From Lachnospiraceae bacterium NK4A179 (GTDB taxonomy: Bacteria; Bacillota; Clostridia; Lachnospirales; Lachnospiraceae): a stretch of DNA of 64,000 bases. Made by a program: the position numbers and the translations under genes. The notes beneath the pieces are model-generated. The model was given only the letters and a program-made list of their open reading frames with translations. It searched no databases and was not told the DNA's origin. The stretch lies in NCBI GenBank assembly GCA_000421045.1, contig ATWC01000012.1, positions 1-64,000 of the forward strand. The letters are read 5' to 3'. This document shows, one piece after another, positions 36,614 to 44,295 of the stretch (position 1 is the stretch's first letter; each line of letters begins with the position of its first letter).

Positions 36614-37177
36614 ATGTTTGAATCAATTACAGAGTGGGACATATCTGTCCTTTACTGGATCCAGGAAAACTTAAGAGGTGTATTTGATCCGATAATGAAA
36701 TTTCTTTCTATTATAGGATACGGCGGGGCCATATGGTTTGTATTTATAATCATCATCGCCTTTATGAAAAAATACCGGAAGGGAGCGAGCCTTGCTGCCA
36801 TATCCATATGCGGTACTTATCTTATAAATGATATCATCATTAAGAATATTGTTATGAGGCCGCGTCCGTTCAACACATCGGATATACTTATCCCGCTTGA
36901 TACGCCTTCAAGTTATTCGTTTCCATCGGGGCATACTGCGGCAGCTTTTGCGGTATCGCTTATACTGATACATTTTCTGCCAAAGATTCCGGGAATACTG
37001 TTTGTGATACTTGCAGTGTTAATTTCATTTTCGAGGATGTATCTGGGAGCACATTTTCCGACTGATGTAATGTGCGGGTTCCTGGTAGCTGTTGTGACCA
37101 GTCAGCTCCTCTGGTATCTGTTTGGGAGAAAGTGGCTGGAGAAACCGGAAGCCGTGAAGGAAGAGAAGGCTCAATAG
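36614..37177 (+). CDS. PAP2-family membrane phosphatase
   Basis: Membrane phosphatase of 187 residues with five to six helices. The three PAP2 motifs are intact: KNIVMRPRPF, YSFPSGHTAAAFA and SRMYLGAHFPTDVMCG. Members dephosphorylate undecaprenyl diphosphate (BcrC/PgpB-like), recycling the cell-wall lipid carrier, or other lipid phosphates. The location just after a peptide-type ABC/two-component module is suggestive because BcrC-like enzymes contribute to bacitracin tolerance, but the palindromic element separates them. The 3' end overlaps the convergent deaminase gene by seven bases. Confidence 0.88.
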   Translation: MFESITEWDISVLYWIQENLRGVFDPIMKFLSIIGYGGAIWFVFIIIIAFMKKYRKGASLAAISICGTYLINDIIIKNIVMRPRPFNTSDILIPLDTPSSYSFPSGHTAAAFAVSLILIHFLPKIPGILFVILAVLISFSRMYLGAHFPTDVMCGFLVAVVTSQLLWYLFGRKWLEKPEAVKEEKAQ

Positions 37178-37638
37178 ATCGTTTTTTCAGAGTCTTTGGA
37201 ATAATCCATGAAAAGCTTAAGGCATTCTTCTCTGTCTTCTTCAATGACAGGAAGGATGTCTTTTTTTCCGTCGAGATATTCATAGAAACGGTCGTCACGG
37301 AAGCCTATGCTGTCGGTGTCTTTGCGATTGCAGCCATATCTTACTTCTTTGATATTTGCCCAGAGGGATGCGCCAAGACACATGGGACAGGGTTCTGCGG
37401 TGGTATAAAGCACGGCACCGTTCAAGTCATAGGTGCCTTCATTTCGGCATGCATCACGTATAGCTTCCACCTCACCGTGACATGTGGGATCATTATTTAA
37501 AAGCACGCGGTTGTGACCGCGCCCGATTATTTTTCCGTTTTTTACTATCACACATCCGAAGGGACCGCCATGATGGGCTTTGATACCTTCATATGCTTCC
37601 TTCAATGCTTCGTTCATAAAACTATTTTCAGCAGACAT
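37171..37638 (-). CDS. Guanine deaminase-type nucleoside deaminase
   Basis: Zinc deaminase of 155 residues, the size of Bacillus GuaD. Zinc and catalytic residues lie in CHGEVEAIR and TTAEPCPMCLGA. The C-terminal FYEYLDGK region is of the kind found in GuaD rather than in tRNA adenosine deaminase TadA. Converts guanine to xanthine and ammonia in purine catabolism. It is the second gene of a minus-strand pair, 13 bases after the NlpC/P60 gene, and converges on the PAP2 gene. Confidence 0.85.
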   Translation of the reverse strand: MSAENSFMNEALKEAYEGIKAHHGGPFGCVIVKNGKIIGRGHNRVLLNNDPTCHGEVEAIRDACRNEGTYDLNGAVLYTTAEPCPMCLGASLWANIKEVRYGCNRKDTDSIGFRDDRFYEYLDGKKDILPVIEEDREECLKLFMDYSKDSEKTIY

Positions 37639-37651
37639 ATACTTACCCCAA

Positions 37652-38488
37652 TTAATCCAGTACGTTCTTCACATCAAGAATATTATCATAGTATGCATCA
37701 CCTATTTTTACACCGGCACCGGAATTGGCCGAATGTATGATCAGATCGTCTCCGATATAGATCGCAACATGTGAGCATTCTTTATCGCCGTAGCAAACTA
37801 TATCTCCGGGCTGTGCCTCGGAAATGTCTATACTGCGGCCGTCATAGTGATAGATCTCGCTTGATGTCCTGTAGGTTTCTATCCCAAAATCCCTGAATAC
37901 ATAGCATGTAAATCCCGAGCAGTCTGTTCCGCCTTCAAGTGTGGGACCGGCAGGCACATATCTGTTTCCGAGATACTGCTTGGCATATTCGACTATGGCG
38001 CTGCGCAGTTCGGTTATTTCCTGTGGTGTGTAATTGCCGGATGCTTCATGTCTTATCCTGGGTTTATCTACCTTCATCGGGAGATAGTCTAAAGCATTGT
38101 TTGATTCGGAATAGATAAATGAATAATTGTGATTGCCTAATGGCGTATAATATCCGGAATATCTTTTATATGCGGAGCTGAAACCGGATTCGGGAATATC
38201 AGCTTCCATATGTATATCTGAGCCGGCATTTTCTGATGTAGAGCTCGTACTGTTTTCGGAGGCGGTATCATTTTCCGAAACGGAACTGTTTTCTGAAGTG
38301 GAAATGTTTGTGGAAACCGCTTCTACGGTATAAAGAGAATCAGCGGCATGAACCCGGTTGCAGAATGGCTGCGCCTGTATAAAGGCAAACAGGGAGAGGA
38401 TCATCGCACATACAATGATGATCTCGTATATTCCTGATATTCTGTTTTTGTTGTTAAAGTTCGTCATAAAACAATTTGATCTAGGCAT
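37652..38488 (-). CDS. Secreted NlpC/P60 peptidase
   Basis: Cell-wall endopeptidase of 278 residues. An N-terminal membrane/signal helix (about 17-40) is followed by a Ser/Thr/Glu/Asn-rich linker (about 55-95) and an NlpC/P60 domain at the C-terminus (about 150-278). Catalytic Cys190 is in GGTDCSGF and His240 in CSHVAIYIG. Such enzymes cut stem-peptide bonds of peptidoglycan. The ATG at 38488 has no ideal ribosome site; an internal Met at residue 8 is the alternative. Transcribed from the promoter at 38509-38537. Confidence 0.9.
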   Translation of the reverse strand: MPRSNCFMTNFNNKNRISGIYEIIIVCAMILSLFAFIQAQPFCNRVHAADSLYTVEAVSTNISTSENSSVSENDTASENSTSSTSENAGSDIHMEADIPESGFSSAYKRYSGYYTPLGNHNYSFIYSESNNALDYLPMKVDKPRIRHEASGNYTPQEITELRSAIVEYAKQYLGNRYVPAGPTLEGGTDCSGFTCYVFRDFGIETYRTSSEIYHYDGRSIDISEAQPGDIVCYGDKECSHVAIYIGDDLIIHSANSGAGVKIGDAYYDNILDVKNVLD

Positions 38489-38508
38489 TCTGAATTCGTT
38501 AATTCCCT

Positions 38509-38537
38509 ATTATATAAAATATGGCCGGATATGTCAT
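38509..38537 (-). promoter_or_regulatory. Minus-strand sigma-A promoter for NlpC/P60-deaminase pair
   Basis: Read on the minus strand: ATGACA (38537-38532), 17-base spacer, TATAAT (38514-38509). It lies 20 bases before the peptidase start codon and after the bioY terminator. Confidence 0.65.
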
Positions 38538-38555
38538 ATTCCTGATCTGAAGACA

Positions 38556-38601
38556 AATAAAAAGGACCGCAAAGGAAACGGAGAACTGTTTCCTGCGGTC
38601 C
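38556..38601 (-). terminator. Terminator of bioY
   Basis: On the minus strand a long stem (GGACCGCAGGAAAC, 38601-38588, with 38579-38564, two bulged bases) is followed by a T-rich run (38563-38556). Confidence 0.88.
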
Positions 38602-38616
38602 AATGAGGGGGAATAG

Positions 38617-39288
38617 TTAATTGTTACTTCCGTGGATCACATTTCTTAAGTTTTTGTCCATTCCTATACCGAGAGCGACTGCAAGTTTGATAAGGTCAGG
38701 TATTATGAAGGGAAATACGCACCAGCCAAGCGTCATCATAAGTGTTGCGCTGCTGCCGTCTTCGGCGGTGTAGGTATGCATGAACCATAATGTACCGAGA
38801 GCATAGCAGGCTATAAGACCAAGCAGCATTGAAACGATCTTCAGCCAGTATCTTTTCTTTGAAATGTTCTCAAACATCCACATGATAAGCGATGAAGCGA
38901 TAAATCCGACGATATATCCGCCTGTAGGACCTGCAAGTGTGCTTAATCCTCCGGAAAAACCGGCAAATACAGGTATACCGATCCCGCCCATCATGATATA
39001 AACGAGTATCGCTATTGTTCCTCTAAATCCGCCGAGGAGCAGAACGGTAAGGAAAACGGCAAATGTCTGCAGTGTAACCGGAACAGTGGTAGGTATGCTG
39101 ATCCAGGAACATACAGCCATTAATGCTACTGCAACAGCTGTATAAACGATATCTTTGGTGGTAAACAGCTTTTTGCCGGTATTTACACGTTCGGTTTTGT
39201 TTATTGTTTTGTTTATTGTCTTGTTTTTGGTTTCGTTTTTAGCAATGTTCGTATTGTCAACTTTTTTACGACTGATATCTTTGATCAT
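38617..39288 (-). CDS. bioY: Biotin transporter substrate-specificity subunit BioY
   Basis: S-component that captures biotin for ECF-type import. The 223 residues contain a Lys/Asn/Thr-rich N-terminal extension (about 1-45, with NKTINKTINKT repeats) and then six hydrophobic helices. Family segments are VPVTLQTFAVFLTVLLLGG, the GGIGIPVFAGFSGG loop and LAGPTGGYIVGF. The gene is monocistronic: own promoter, own terminator. Its promoter is covered by a BirA-type operator, so biotin should repress it. Energising ECF subunits are not in the window. Confidence 0.94.
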   Translation of the reverse strand: MIKDISRKKVDNTNIAKNETKNKTINKTINKTERVNTGKKLFTTKDIVYTAVAVALMAVCSWISIPTTVPVTLQTFAVFLTVLLLGGFRGTIAILVYIMMGGIGIPVFAGFSGGLSTLAGPTGGYIVGFIASSLIMWMFENISKKRYWLKIVSMLLGLIACYALGTLWFMHTYTAEDGSSATLMMTLGWCVFPFIIPDLIKLAVALGIGMDKNLRNVIHGSNN

Positions 39289-39327
39289 TTCTTTAAAACC
39301 TGCCTTTTCTTAAATTGAAACGAACAT

Positions 39328-39356
39328 AGGATAGCAGTTTAAAAATCAATTGTCAA
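39328..39356 (-). promoter_or_regulatory. bioY promoter
   Basis: On the minus strand: TTGACA (39356-39351), 17-base spacer, TATCCT (39333-39328) preceded by TGc as an extended -10. The start codon follows 39 bases later. Confidence 0.7.
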
Positions 39357-39382
39357 CCTAGTTAACAACAAGAGTTAACAAT
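39349..39382. promoter_or_regulatory. BirA-type biotin operator
   Basis: ATTGTCAAC (39349-39357), 16 bases, GTTAACAAT (39374-39382): inverted half-sites that fit the known BirA box of Firmicutes. It covers the -35 hexamer of bioY. An extra GTTAAC lies inside the spacer. Confidence 0.75.
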
Positions 39383-39476
39383 GATTAACTTCTAAATATA
39401 TGGAAGTAAAACATAAAATAATGTATCATACACATAAATCTGGACTAAATTTATATATCAGGAAGACTTGTAGAAC

Positions 39477-40943
39477 ATGGATATGGAAAAACAACACAGA
39501 GCCCCGATATGTGAGGCTTTGGAACGCTTCAGGAAAAAAAGGGTAGTCCCGTTTGATGTGCCGGGACATAAAAGAGGGAGAGGGAATCCGGAACTGACAC
39601 GCATGCTCGGTGAGCAGTGCGTTGGTATTGACGTTAACAGCATGAAGCCGTTAGACAATCTCTGCAACCCTATTTCTGTAATAGCAGAGGCTGAGGATCT
39701 GATGGCTGATGCCTTTGGTGCAGCCCACGCTTTTCTGATGGTGGGAGGTACCACAAGTGCTGTTCAGGCAATGGTACTTTCCGTCTGCAAGGCAGGTGAC
39801 AAGATCATAGTTCCCCGTAATGTGCACAAAAGTGTTATTAATGCACTGATAATATGCGGGGCTATTCCTGTATATGTAAAACTCAAGATCCATCCTGTTA
39901 TCGGAGTGGCTCTCGGTATGGAGACCGATGCGCTCAGGGAGGCTATAAAGAACAACCCGGATGCTAAGGCGGTACTGATAAACAATCCTACTTATTATGG
40001 CATATGCTCCGATCTGGTTGAACTTACAAAGATCGCTCATGAGAACGGACTCAAGGTTCTCTGTGATGAAGCTCACGGCACGCAGCTTTATTTTGCGGAA
40101 GGCCTTCCGGTTGCCGGAATGAAGGCAGGCGTGGACATGGCCGCGATCTCTATGCACAAGTCAGGCGGTTCACTTACACAAAGTTCGGTTCTTCTTCTCG
40201 GAGAAAACATGGATCGCGCATATGTGCGTCAGATAATCAATCTGATCCAGACCACCTCGGCAAGCTATCTGCTCATTTCAAGTCTTGATATAAGCAGGCG
40301 TAATCTTGCACTGCGCGGAAGGGAATCTTTTGCAAAGGTTATCGCTATGAGTGAGTATGCACGCAACGAGATAAACGGCATAGGCGATTATTATGCATAT
40401 GGCAGGGAATTGATAGATGGAAGCAGTGTATATGATTTCGATGTTACAAAGCTCTGCATCTTTACAAAACCCATAGGCCTTACAGGCATAGAGGTGTATG
40501 ATCTGCTCCGCGATGAGTACGATATACAGATGGAATTCGGTGATATAGGAACGATAATGGCCTATATCTCCATAGGTGACAGAATGCAGGATATCGAACG
40601 TCTTGTAGGTGCGCTTACTGATATAAGACGTTTATATAAAAAGGATAAGGAAGAATTAAGCTACGTAGATTCAGTCATTCCAAAGGTTGTATGTTCACCG
40701 CAGGAATCTTTCTATGCAGCTAAGGAAACACTTCCGATAAAGGAAACTGCGGGACGTGTCTGCGGTGAATCGGTAATGTGCTATCCGCCCGGCATTCCTA
40801 TCCTTTCGCCGGGAGAACTCATCACGGATGAGATAATAGGCCATATACTTTATGCAAGGGAAAAAGGCTGCAGCCTGCAGGGAATGGCTGATCCGACAGC
40901 CGACAATCTTCAGGTTCTTGCAGGTATAAGGGCGCAGGAATAA
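39477..40943 (+). CDS. speA: Arginine (Orn/Lys/Arg) decarboxylase, SpeA-like
   Basis: PLP enzyme of the fold-type I Orn/Lys/Arg decarboxylase family, size (488 residues) of Bacillus SpeA. PLP-binding Lys228 sits in SMHKSGGSLTQSS; DEAHG, the cofactor Asp/His pair, is at about 197-201; the N-terminal PFDVPGHKRG is typical. The C-terminal domain (about 395-485) is present. Makes agmatine (or another diamine) that feeds spermidine synthase 25 bases downstream. The substrate cannot be fixed by eye; arginine is preferred by length and by neighbour. It is divergent from bioY. Confidence 0.88.
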   Translation: MDMEKQHRAPICEALERFRKKRVVPFDVPGHKRGRGNPELTRMLGEQCVGIDVNSMKPLDNLCNPISVIAEAEDLMADAFGAAHAFLMVGGTTSAVQAMVLSVCKAGDKIIVPRNVHKSVINALIICGAIPVYVKLKIHPVIGVALGMETDALREAIKNNPDAKAVLINNPTYYGICSDLVELTKIAHENGLKVLCDEAHGTQLYFAEGLPVAGMKAGVDMAAISMHKSGGSLTQSSVLLLGENMDRAYVRQIINLIQTTSASYLLISSLDISRRNLALRGRESFAKVIAMSEYARNEINGIGDYYAYGRELIDGSSVYDFDVTKLCIFTKPIGLTGIEVYDLLRDEYDIQMEFGDIGTIMAYISIGDRMQDIERLVGALTDIRRLYKKDKEELSYVDSVIPKVVCSPQESFYAAKETLPIKETAGRVCGESVMCYPPGIPILSPGELITDEIIGHILYAREKGCSLQGMADPTADNLQVLAGIRAQE

Positions 40944-40967
40944 TTTTTCGGGAGGCATTTGTTTAGG

Positions 40968-41837
40968 ATGAAGAATAATTCTGAAATATGGTTTTCGGAT
41001 TCGCAGACAGATTCGGTATGTCTGAATATAAGAGTTACAAATCAGCTTTATCACGGTATAAGTGAATTTCAGGAGATAGATGTTTTTCAGTCAGAATCTT
41101 TCGGAAAATTCCTGGTACTCGACGGAGAAGTTATTTTCTCTGAAGCTGATGAATTCATATATAACGAGATGGTCGTGCATGTTCCGATGGCTGTTCATCC
41201 GAATGTCAGGAAAGTCCTCATAATCGGCGGTGGCGACGGAGGTGTTGCGAGAGAGTTCACGGCATATCCCGAGATAGAGCAGATAGATGTTGTTGAGCCG
41301 GATGAGCAGATGGTCGAAGTCTGCAAAAAGTTTTTCCCTGATTGTACAAAGGGACTTGATGATGAGCGTGTGCAGGTTTCTTATCAGGACGGACTGCGTT
41401 TTGTACGAAGCCGTGAAAATGAATATGACATCATAATCAATGATTCTACCGATCCTTTCGGACATACAGAAGGATTGTTTACAAAAGAGTTTTACGGAAG
41501 CTGCTACAGGGCGCTGAAGGAAGACGGCATCATGGTATACCAGCACGGCAGCCCGTTCTTTGATGAAGAAGAATCAACCTTCCGTTCGATGCACAGAAAG
41601 GTGTTCCGTACATTTCCGATAAGCCGTGTTTATCAGGCACATGTGCCCACATGTTCGTCGGGTTACTGGACGTTTGGATTTGCCAGCAGAAAGTACCATC
41701 CTATAGTCGATTTCAATCCCGAGCGATGGGACAGCAGAGGGATAAAGACCTGGTATTATACAAGTCAGCTGCACAAAGCTGCATTTATGCTTCCGAGATA
41801 TGTTGTAGACATACTTCACGAAGAAGAAAAAATCTAA
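40968..41837 (+). CDS. speE: Polyamine aminopropyltransferase (spermidine synthase)
   Basis: Transfers an aminopropyl group from decarboxylated SAM to putrescine, releasing MTA. The 289 residues hold the decarboxylated-SAM site VLIIGGGDGGVAREF and the catalytic region INDSTDPFGHTEGLFTKEFY, plus the N-terminal beta domain (EIWFSDSQTD). The ATG at 40968 gives a normal N-terminus; a TTG at 40959 is three bases from GGGAGG and would be too close. No adenosylmethionine decarboxylase or agmatinase is seen nearby. Confidence 0.93.
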   Translation: MKNNSEIWFSDSQTDSVCLNIRVTNQLYHGISEFQEIDVFQSESFGKFLVLDGEVIFSEADEFIYNEMVVHVPMAVHPNVRKVLIIGGGDGGVAREFTAYPEIEQIDVVEPDEQMVEVCKKFFPDCTKGLDDERVQVSYQDGLRFVRSRENEYDIIINDSTDPFGHTEGLFTKEFYGSCYRALKEDGIMVYQHGSPFFDEEESTFRSMHRKVFRTFPISRVYQAHVPTCSSGYWTFGFASRKYHPIVDFNPERWDSRGIKTWYYTSQLHKAAFMLPRYVVDILHEEEKI

Positions 41838-41906
41838 TATGAATGCCTGACAGTTTCACCTGTTTTTGAAGTGAAGATGGCCGGCGTGTCATATAATGAG
41901 AAAAAT

Positions 41907-41953
41907 ATGGAAGAGGTACGCTTACCGCATACGGTAAAGGAGCTGCCCTTCCA
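41907..41953 (+). other. Intergenic stem-loop after speE
   Basis: Within the 250-base gap after speE, ATGGAAG (41907-41913) can pair with CTTCCAT (41947-41953) and TTACCG/CGGTAA form the tip around a CATA loop (41922-41937). It could be a weak terminator or a processed 3' end. Nothing else is seen in this gap except the AAGGAGG site of the next gene. Confidence 0.4.
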
Positions 41954-42096
41954 TTATTTTGATGAATCTCTTTGTGCCGCAGCAATAGTAGATTTTCATA
42001 TTCTGTAAAAATATTTTTTTTCACCATAAAATTCCGGCAGTCCGTACGTATCATTATCAGGAACGCAAAAACACCTTTGCGAAGGAGGATATGAAA

Positions 42097-43824
42097 ATGA
42101 AGAGACGGATATTAGCCATAGGAATGTGTATGATGATGCTGGCGGGATGTGGAAAGAATACTACTTCCAAAGCTGATGCTGTTACCGCAAGTATACAGGA
42201 TACTGCTGAACAGGCTTCAAGAGAAGAAGCTTTTGAGCAGGAGGAATCACTGCCTGAAGTGGCCGAAGCTGCAACAGAATCTGATAGTGCACTGTCCTTT
42301 AAAGGTGGGACAAACGCTTCATTTGCATTCAGCGCAGGCAGTTCAGCAGCAAGTTCAGCCAGCTCAGCGTCGAAAGCAAACGGCGAATACCGCGATTATG
42401 ATTTCGGAGAATATGAATACAATACCGAGGAATACAATGAAATTACCGAGAATGGTTTCAATGACGTACTGACGAACCCGCTTTCAACCTTTGCTGCAGA
42501 TGTGGATACAGGTTCATATTCAAATTTCAGACGCATGATAAATGATGGATATGATCTGTATGATATACCGGCTGATGCAGTCAGGGTAGAAGAAATGCTC
42601 AACTATTTTGATTATGATATCGATAATGAGTATATCTCTGACGGAGCATTTTCAGTACAGTATGAAACAGGCAACTGTCCATGGAATGAAGATAACAAGC
42701 TTCTGTATATGACGATAGAAGCAAACAGGACCAGAAATGCGTATGAAGGGAACAATTATGTTTTCCTTATCGATACATCAGGTTCTATGGATAATGCGGA
42801 CAAGATCGATCTGTGCATAGAGTCTTTCAAGAAATTTGCAAACACGCTTAAAAAGGATGACAGGGTTTCGGTAGTCACTTATGCGGGAAGCTCAGAAGTA
42901 CTGCTTGAGGGAGCCAAGGGAAGCAATGAAGACAAAATAGATGAAGCGTTTGATGAGGCATATAGAAACTGCGTCAACTATGGAGGAGGCACCAATGGTT
43001 CAGGCGGTATAGAAGCAGCATACAGGGTCGCAGAGCAGAATTTTATAAAAGGTGGGAACAACCGTGTGATCCTGGCATCTGATGGCGATATGAATCTGGG
43101 TATTACCAGTAATGAAGGACTTGTGGATCTGATAAAGGAAAAGAAGGAAAAAGGCATCTTCCTTACAACTCTTGGATTTGGCTCCGGCAATTATTCGGAT
43201 GCAAATATGGAAGCTATCGCTGATGCCGGAAACGGAAATTATTACTACATCGATTGTATGGATGAAGCAAAGCGTGTTCTGTGTGATAAGGCATCACAGG
43301 CATTTATAACAGTGGCGAAGGATGTAAAGTTCCAGGTTGAATTCAATCCCGCATACGTATCAGGGTATCGCCTTGTGGGTTATGAGAACAGAGTGATGGA
43401 GGCAAGGGATTTCAAGGATGATACGAAGGACGGCGGAGAAGTGGGAGCCGGCGCACAGGTTACGGTTCTTTATGAACTGGAGATGAGTGGCTCTGATGCA
43501 GGTATAGATCTTAAGTATCAGGAGCAGAACAGAACTCTTTCGGATGCAGCGGATTCAGATGAATTGTGCACGGTATCGGTGAGATACAAAAAGCCAAATC
43601 GTGATGAAAGTACAGAAGAGGAATATGTAGTAAAAGATACCGGTAGAGGCAGCTCAGATAATTTCAAGTTTGCATCGGCAGTGGCAGAAGCAGCACTTGT
43701 TATCAGAGACAGCGAATATAAGGGAAATGCAAGCCTTGAAGCCGCTATGGAAAGAGCAAAGAATTCGGCAGGCGGTGATGAACTGAAAAAACAGTTTGCA
43801 GAGCTTCTTAAAGAACTTGATTAA
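42097..43824 (+). CDS. vWA-domain lipoprotein (YfbK-like)
   Basis: Lipoprotein of 575 residues: signal peptide with lipobox MLAGCG, a Ser/Ala/Glu-rich linker (about 25-110), the YfbK-type N-terminal region (DVDTGSYSNFRRMINDGY, VRVEEMLNYFDYD), a von Willebrand factor A domain (about 215-385) with an intact MIDAS (Asp226-Ser228-Ser230 in DTSGSMD), and the C-terminal DUF3520-like part (about 400-570). It is attached to the outer membrane face and probably binds proteins or ions in an Mg-dependent way; the role is unknown. ATG 42097 is eight bases from AAGGAGG and is preferred to 42091. Confidence 0.88.
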   Translation: MKRRILAIGMCMMMLAGCGKNTTSKADAVTASIQDTAEQASREEAFEQEESLPEVAEAATESDSALSFKGGTNASFAFSAGSSAASSASSASKANGEYRDYDFGEYEYNTEEYNEITENGFNDVLTNPLSTFAADVDTGSYSNFRRMINDGYDLYDIPADAVRVEEMLNYFDYDIDNEYISDGAFSVQYETGNCPWNEDNKLLYMTIEANRTRNAYEGNNYVFLIDTSGSMDNADKIDLCIESFKKFANTLKKDDRVSVVTYAGSSEVLLEGAKGSNEDKIDEAFDEAYRNCVNYGGGTNGSGGIEAAYRVAEQNFIKGGNNRVILASDGDMNLGITSNEGLVDLIKEKKEKGIFLTTLGFGSGNYSDANMEAIADAGNGNYYYIDCMDEAKRVLCDKASQAFITVAKDVKFQVEFNPAYVSGYRLVGYENRVMEARDFKDDTKDGGEVGAGAQVTVLYELEMSGSDAGIDLKYQEQNRTLSDAADSDELCTVSVRYKKPNRDESTEEEYVVKDTGRGSSDNFKFASAVAEAALVIRDSEYKGNASLEAAMERAKNSAGGDELKKQFAELLKELD

Positions 43825-43837
43825 GACAGAATATGAA

Positions 43838-43872
43838 AAAAGGGATCGCGGAAAGTTCCGTGATCCCTTCTT
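43838..43872 (+). terminator. Terminator of vWA lipoprotein gene
   Basis: Long stem AAGGGATCGCGGAA with TTCCGTGATCCCTT (one G-T pair), three- to four-base loop, followed by a short T-rich stretch. Confidence 0.85.
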
Positions 43873-43906
43873 TAGTAAGAGCGATAAGTAATTGTGGTTA
43901 CTATAC

Positions 43907-43935
43907 TTGACATAGAATATCTGCTTTGATATTTT
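43907..43935 (+). promoter_or_regulatory. Sigma-A promoter for ABC-F leader
   Basis: TTGACA at 43907-43912, exactly 17 bases, TATTTT at 43930-43935. The predicted transcript would have a leader of about 350 bases before the ABC-F start. Confidence 0.65.
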
Positions 43936-44021
43936 AAAAGTGTTGATATTGTTTTCACATGCGAATGGCGGTATGTGACAGGACTGAGACAACAAAAGGT
44001 TTCAGAGAAAGAAGTGAATGA

Positions 44022-44048
44022 ATGAAAAAAGAGTATTCCCTTATGTAA
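44022..44048 (+). CDS. Candidate leader peptide MKKEYSLM
   Basis: Eight-codon ORF in the ABC-F leader, with an A/G-rich AGAAAGAAG site eight bases upstream. Short leader peptides of this type are where antibiotic-stalled ribosomes change the fold of the leader in known ABC-F and Erm genes. A second frame from 44018 is also open, so the reading frame used is not certain. Confidence 0.45.
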   Translation: MKKEYSLM

Positions 44049-44077
44049 CTAAATATCGTTACAGCTCCTTCTGTCTT

Positions 44078-44170
44078 GAAGAGATGCTGTATGCGCGGGA
44101 ATACGTCTGTCATTATATATTTTATTATTTAAATTATTCAAAAGATGCAGATGCTTCTGCATCTTTTTTC
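44078..44170 (+). promoter_or_regulatory. Candidate transcription attenuator of ABC-F gene
   Basis: Terminator hairpin: 44140-44151 with 44156-44167 (AAAAGATGCAGA/TCTGCATCTTTT), then T's, about 125 bases before the ABC-F start and with no gene upstream of it to terminate. Alternative pairing: GAAGAGATGC (44078-44087) can pair over ten bases with the right arm (44159-44168), which would undo the terminator. Confidence 0.6.
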
Positions 44171-44295
44171 TTTATCGTGGAGCAAGGTGCGATCTCATTT
44201 TCCTTTCTCGATCATGGTCGGTGTATTTCTGCGTCATTGGAAAGGATTGTAGCAGCAAGTAAATTCGCTACAGTTCCCAAGAAAAGGAGAAATAT

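Noticed and set aside
37072-37500. Plus-strand ORF opposite guanine deaminase
   Set aside because: The minus strand encodes a clear GuaD with zinc motifs; the + frame has none.
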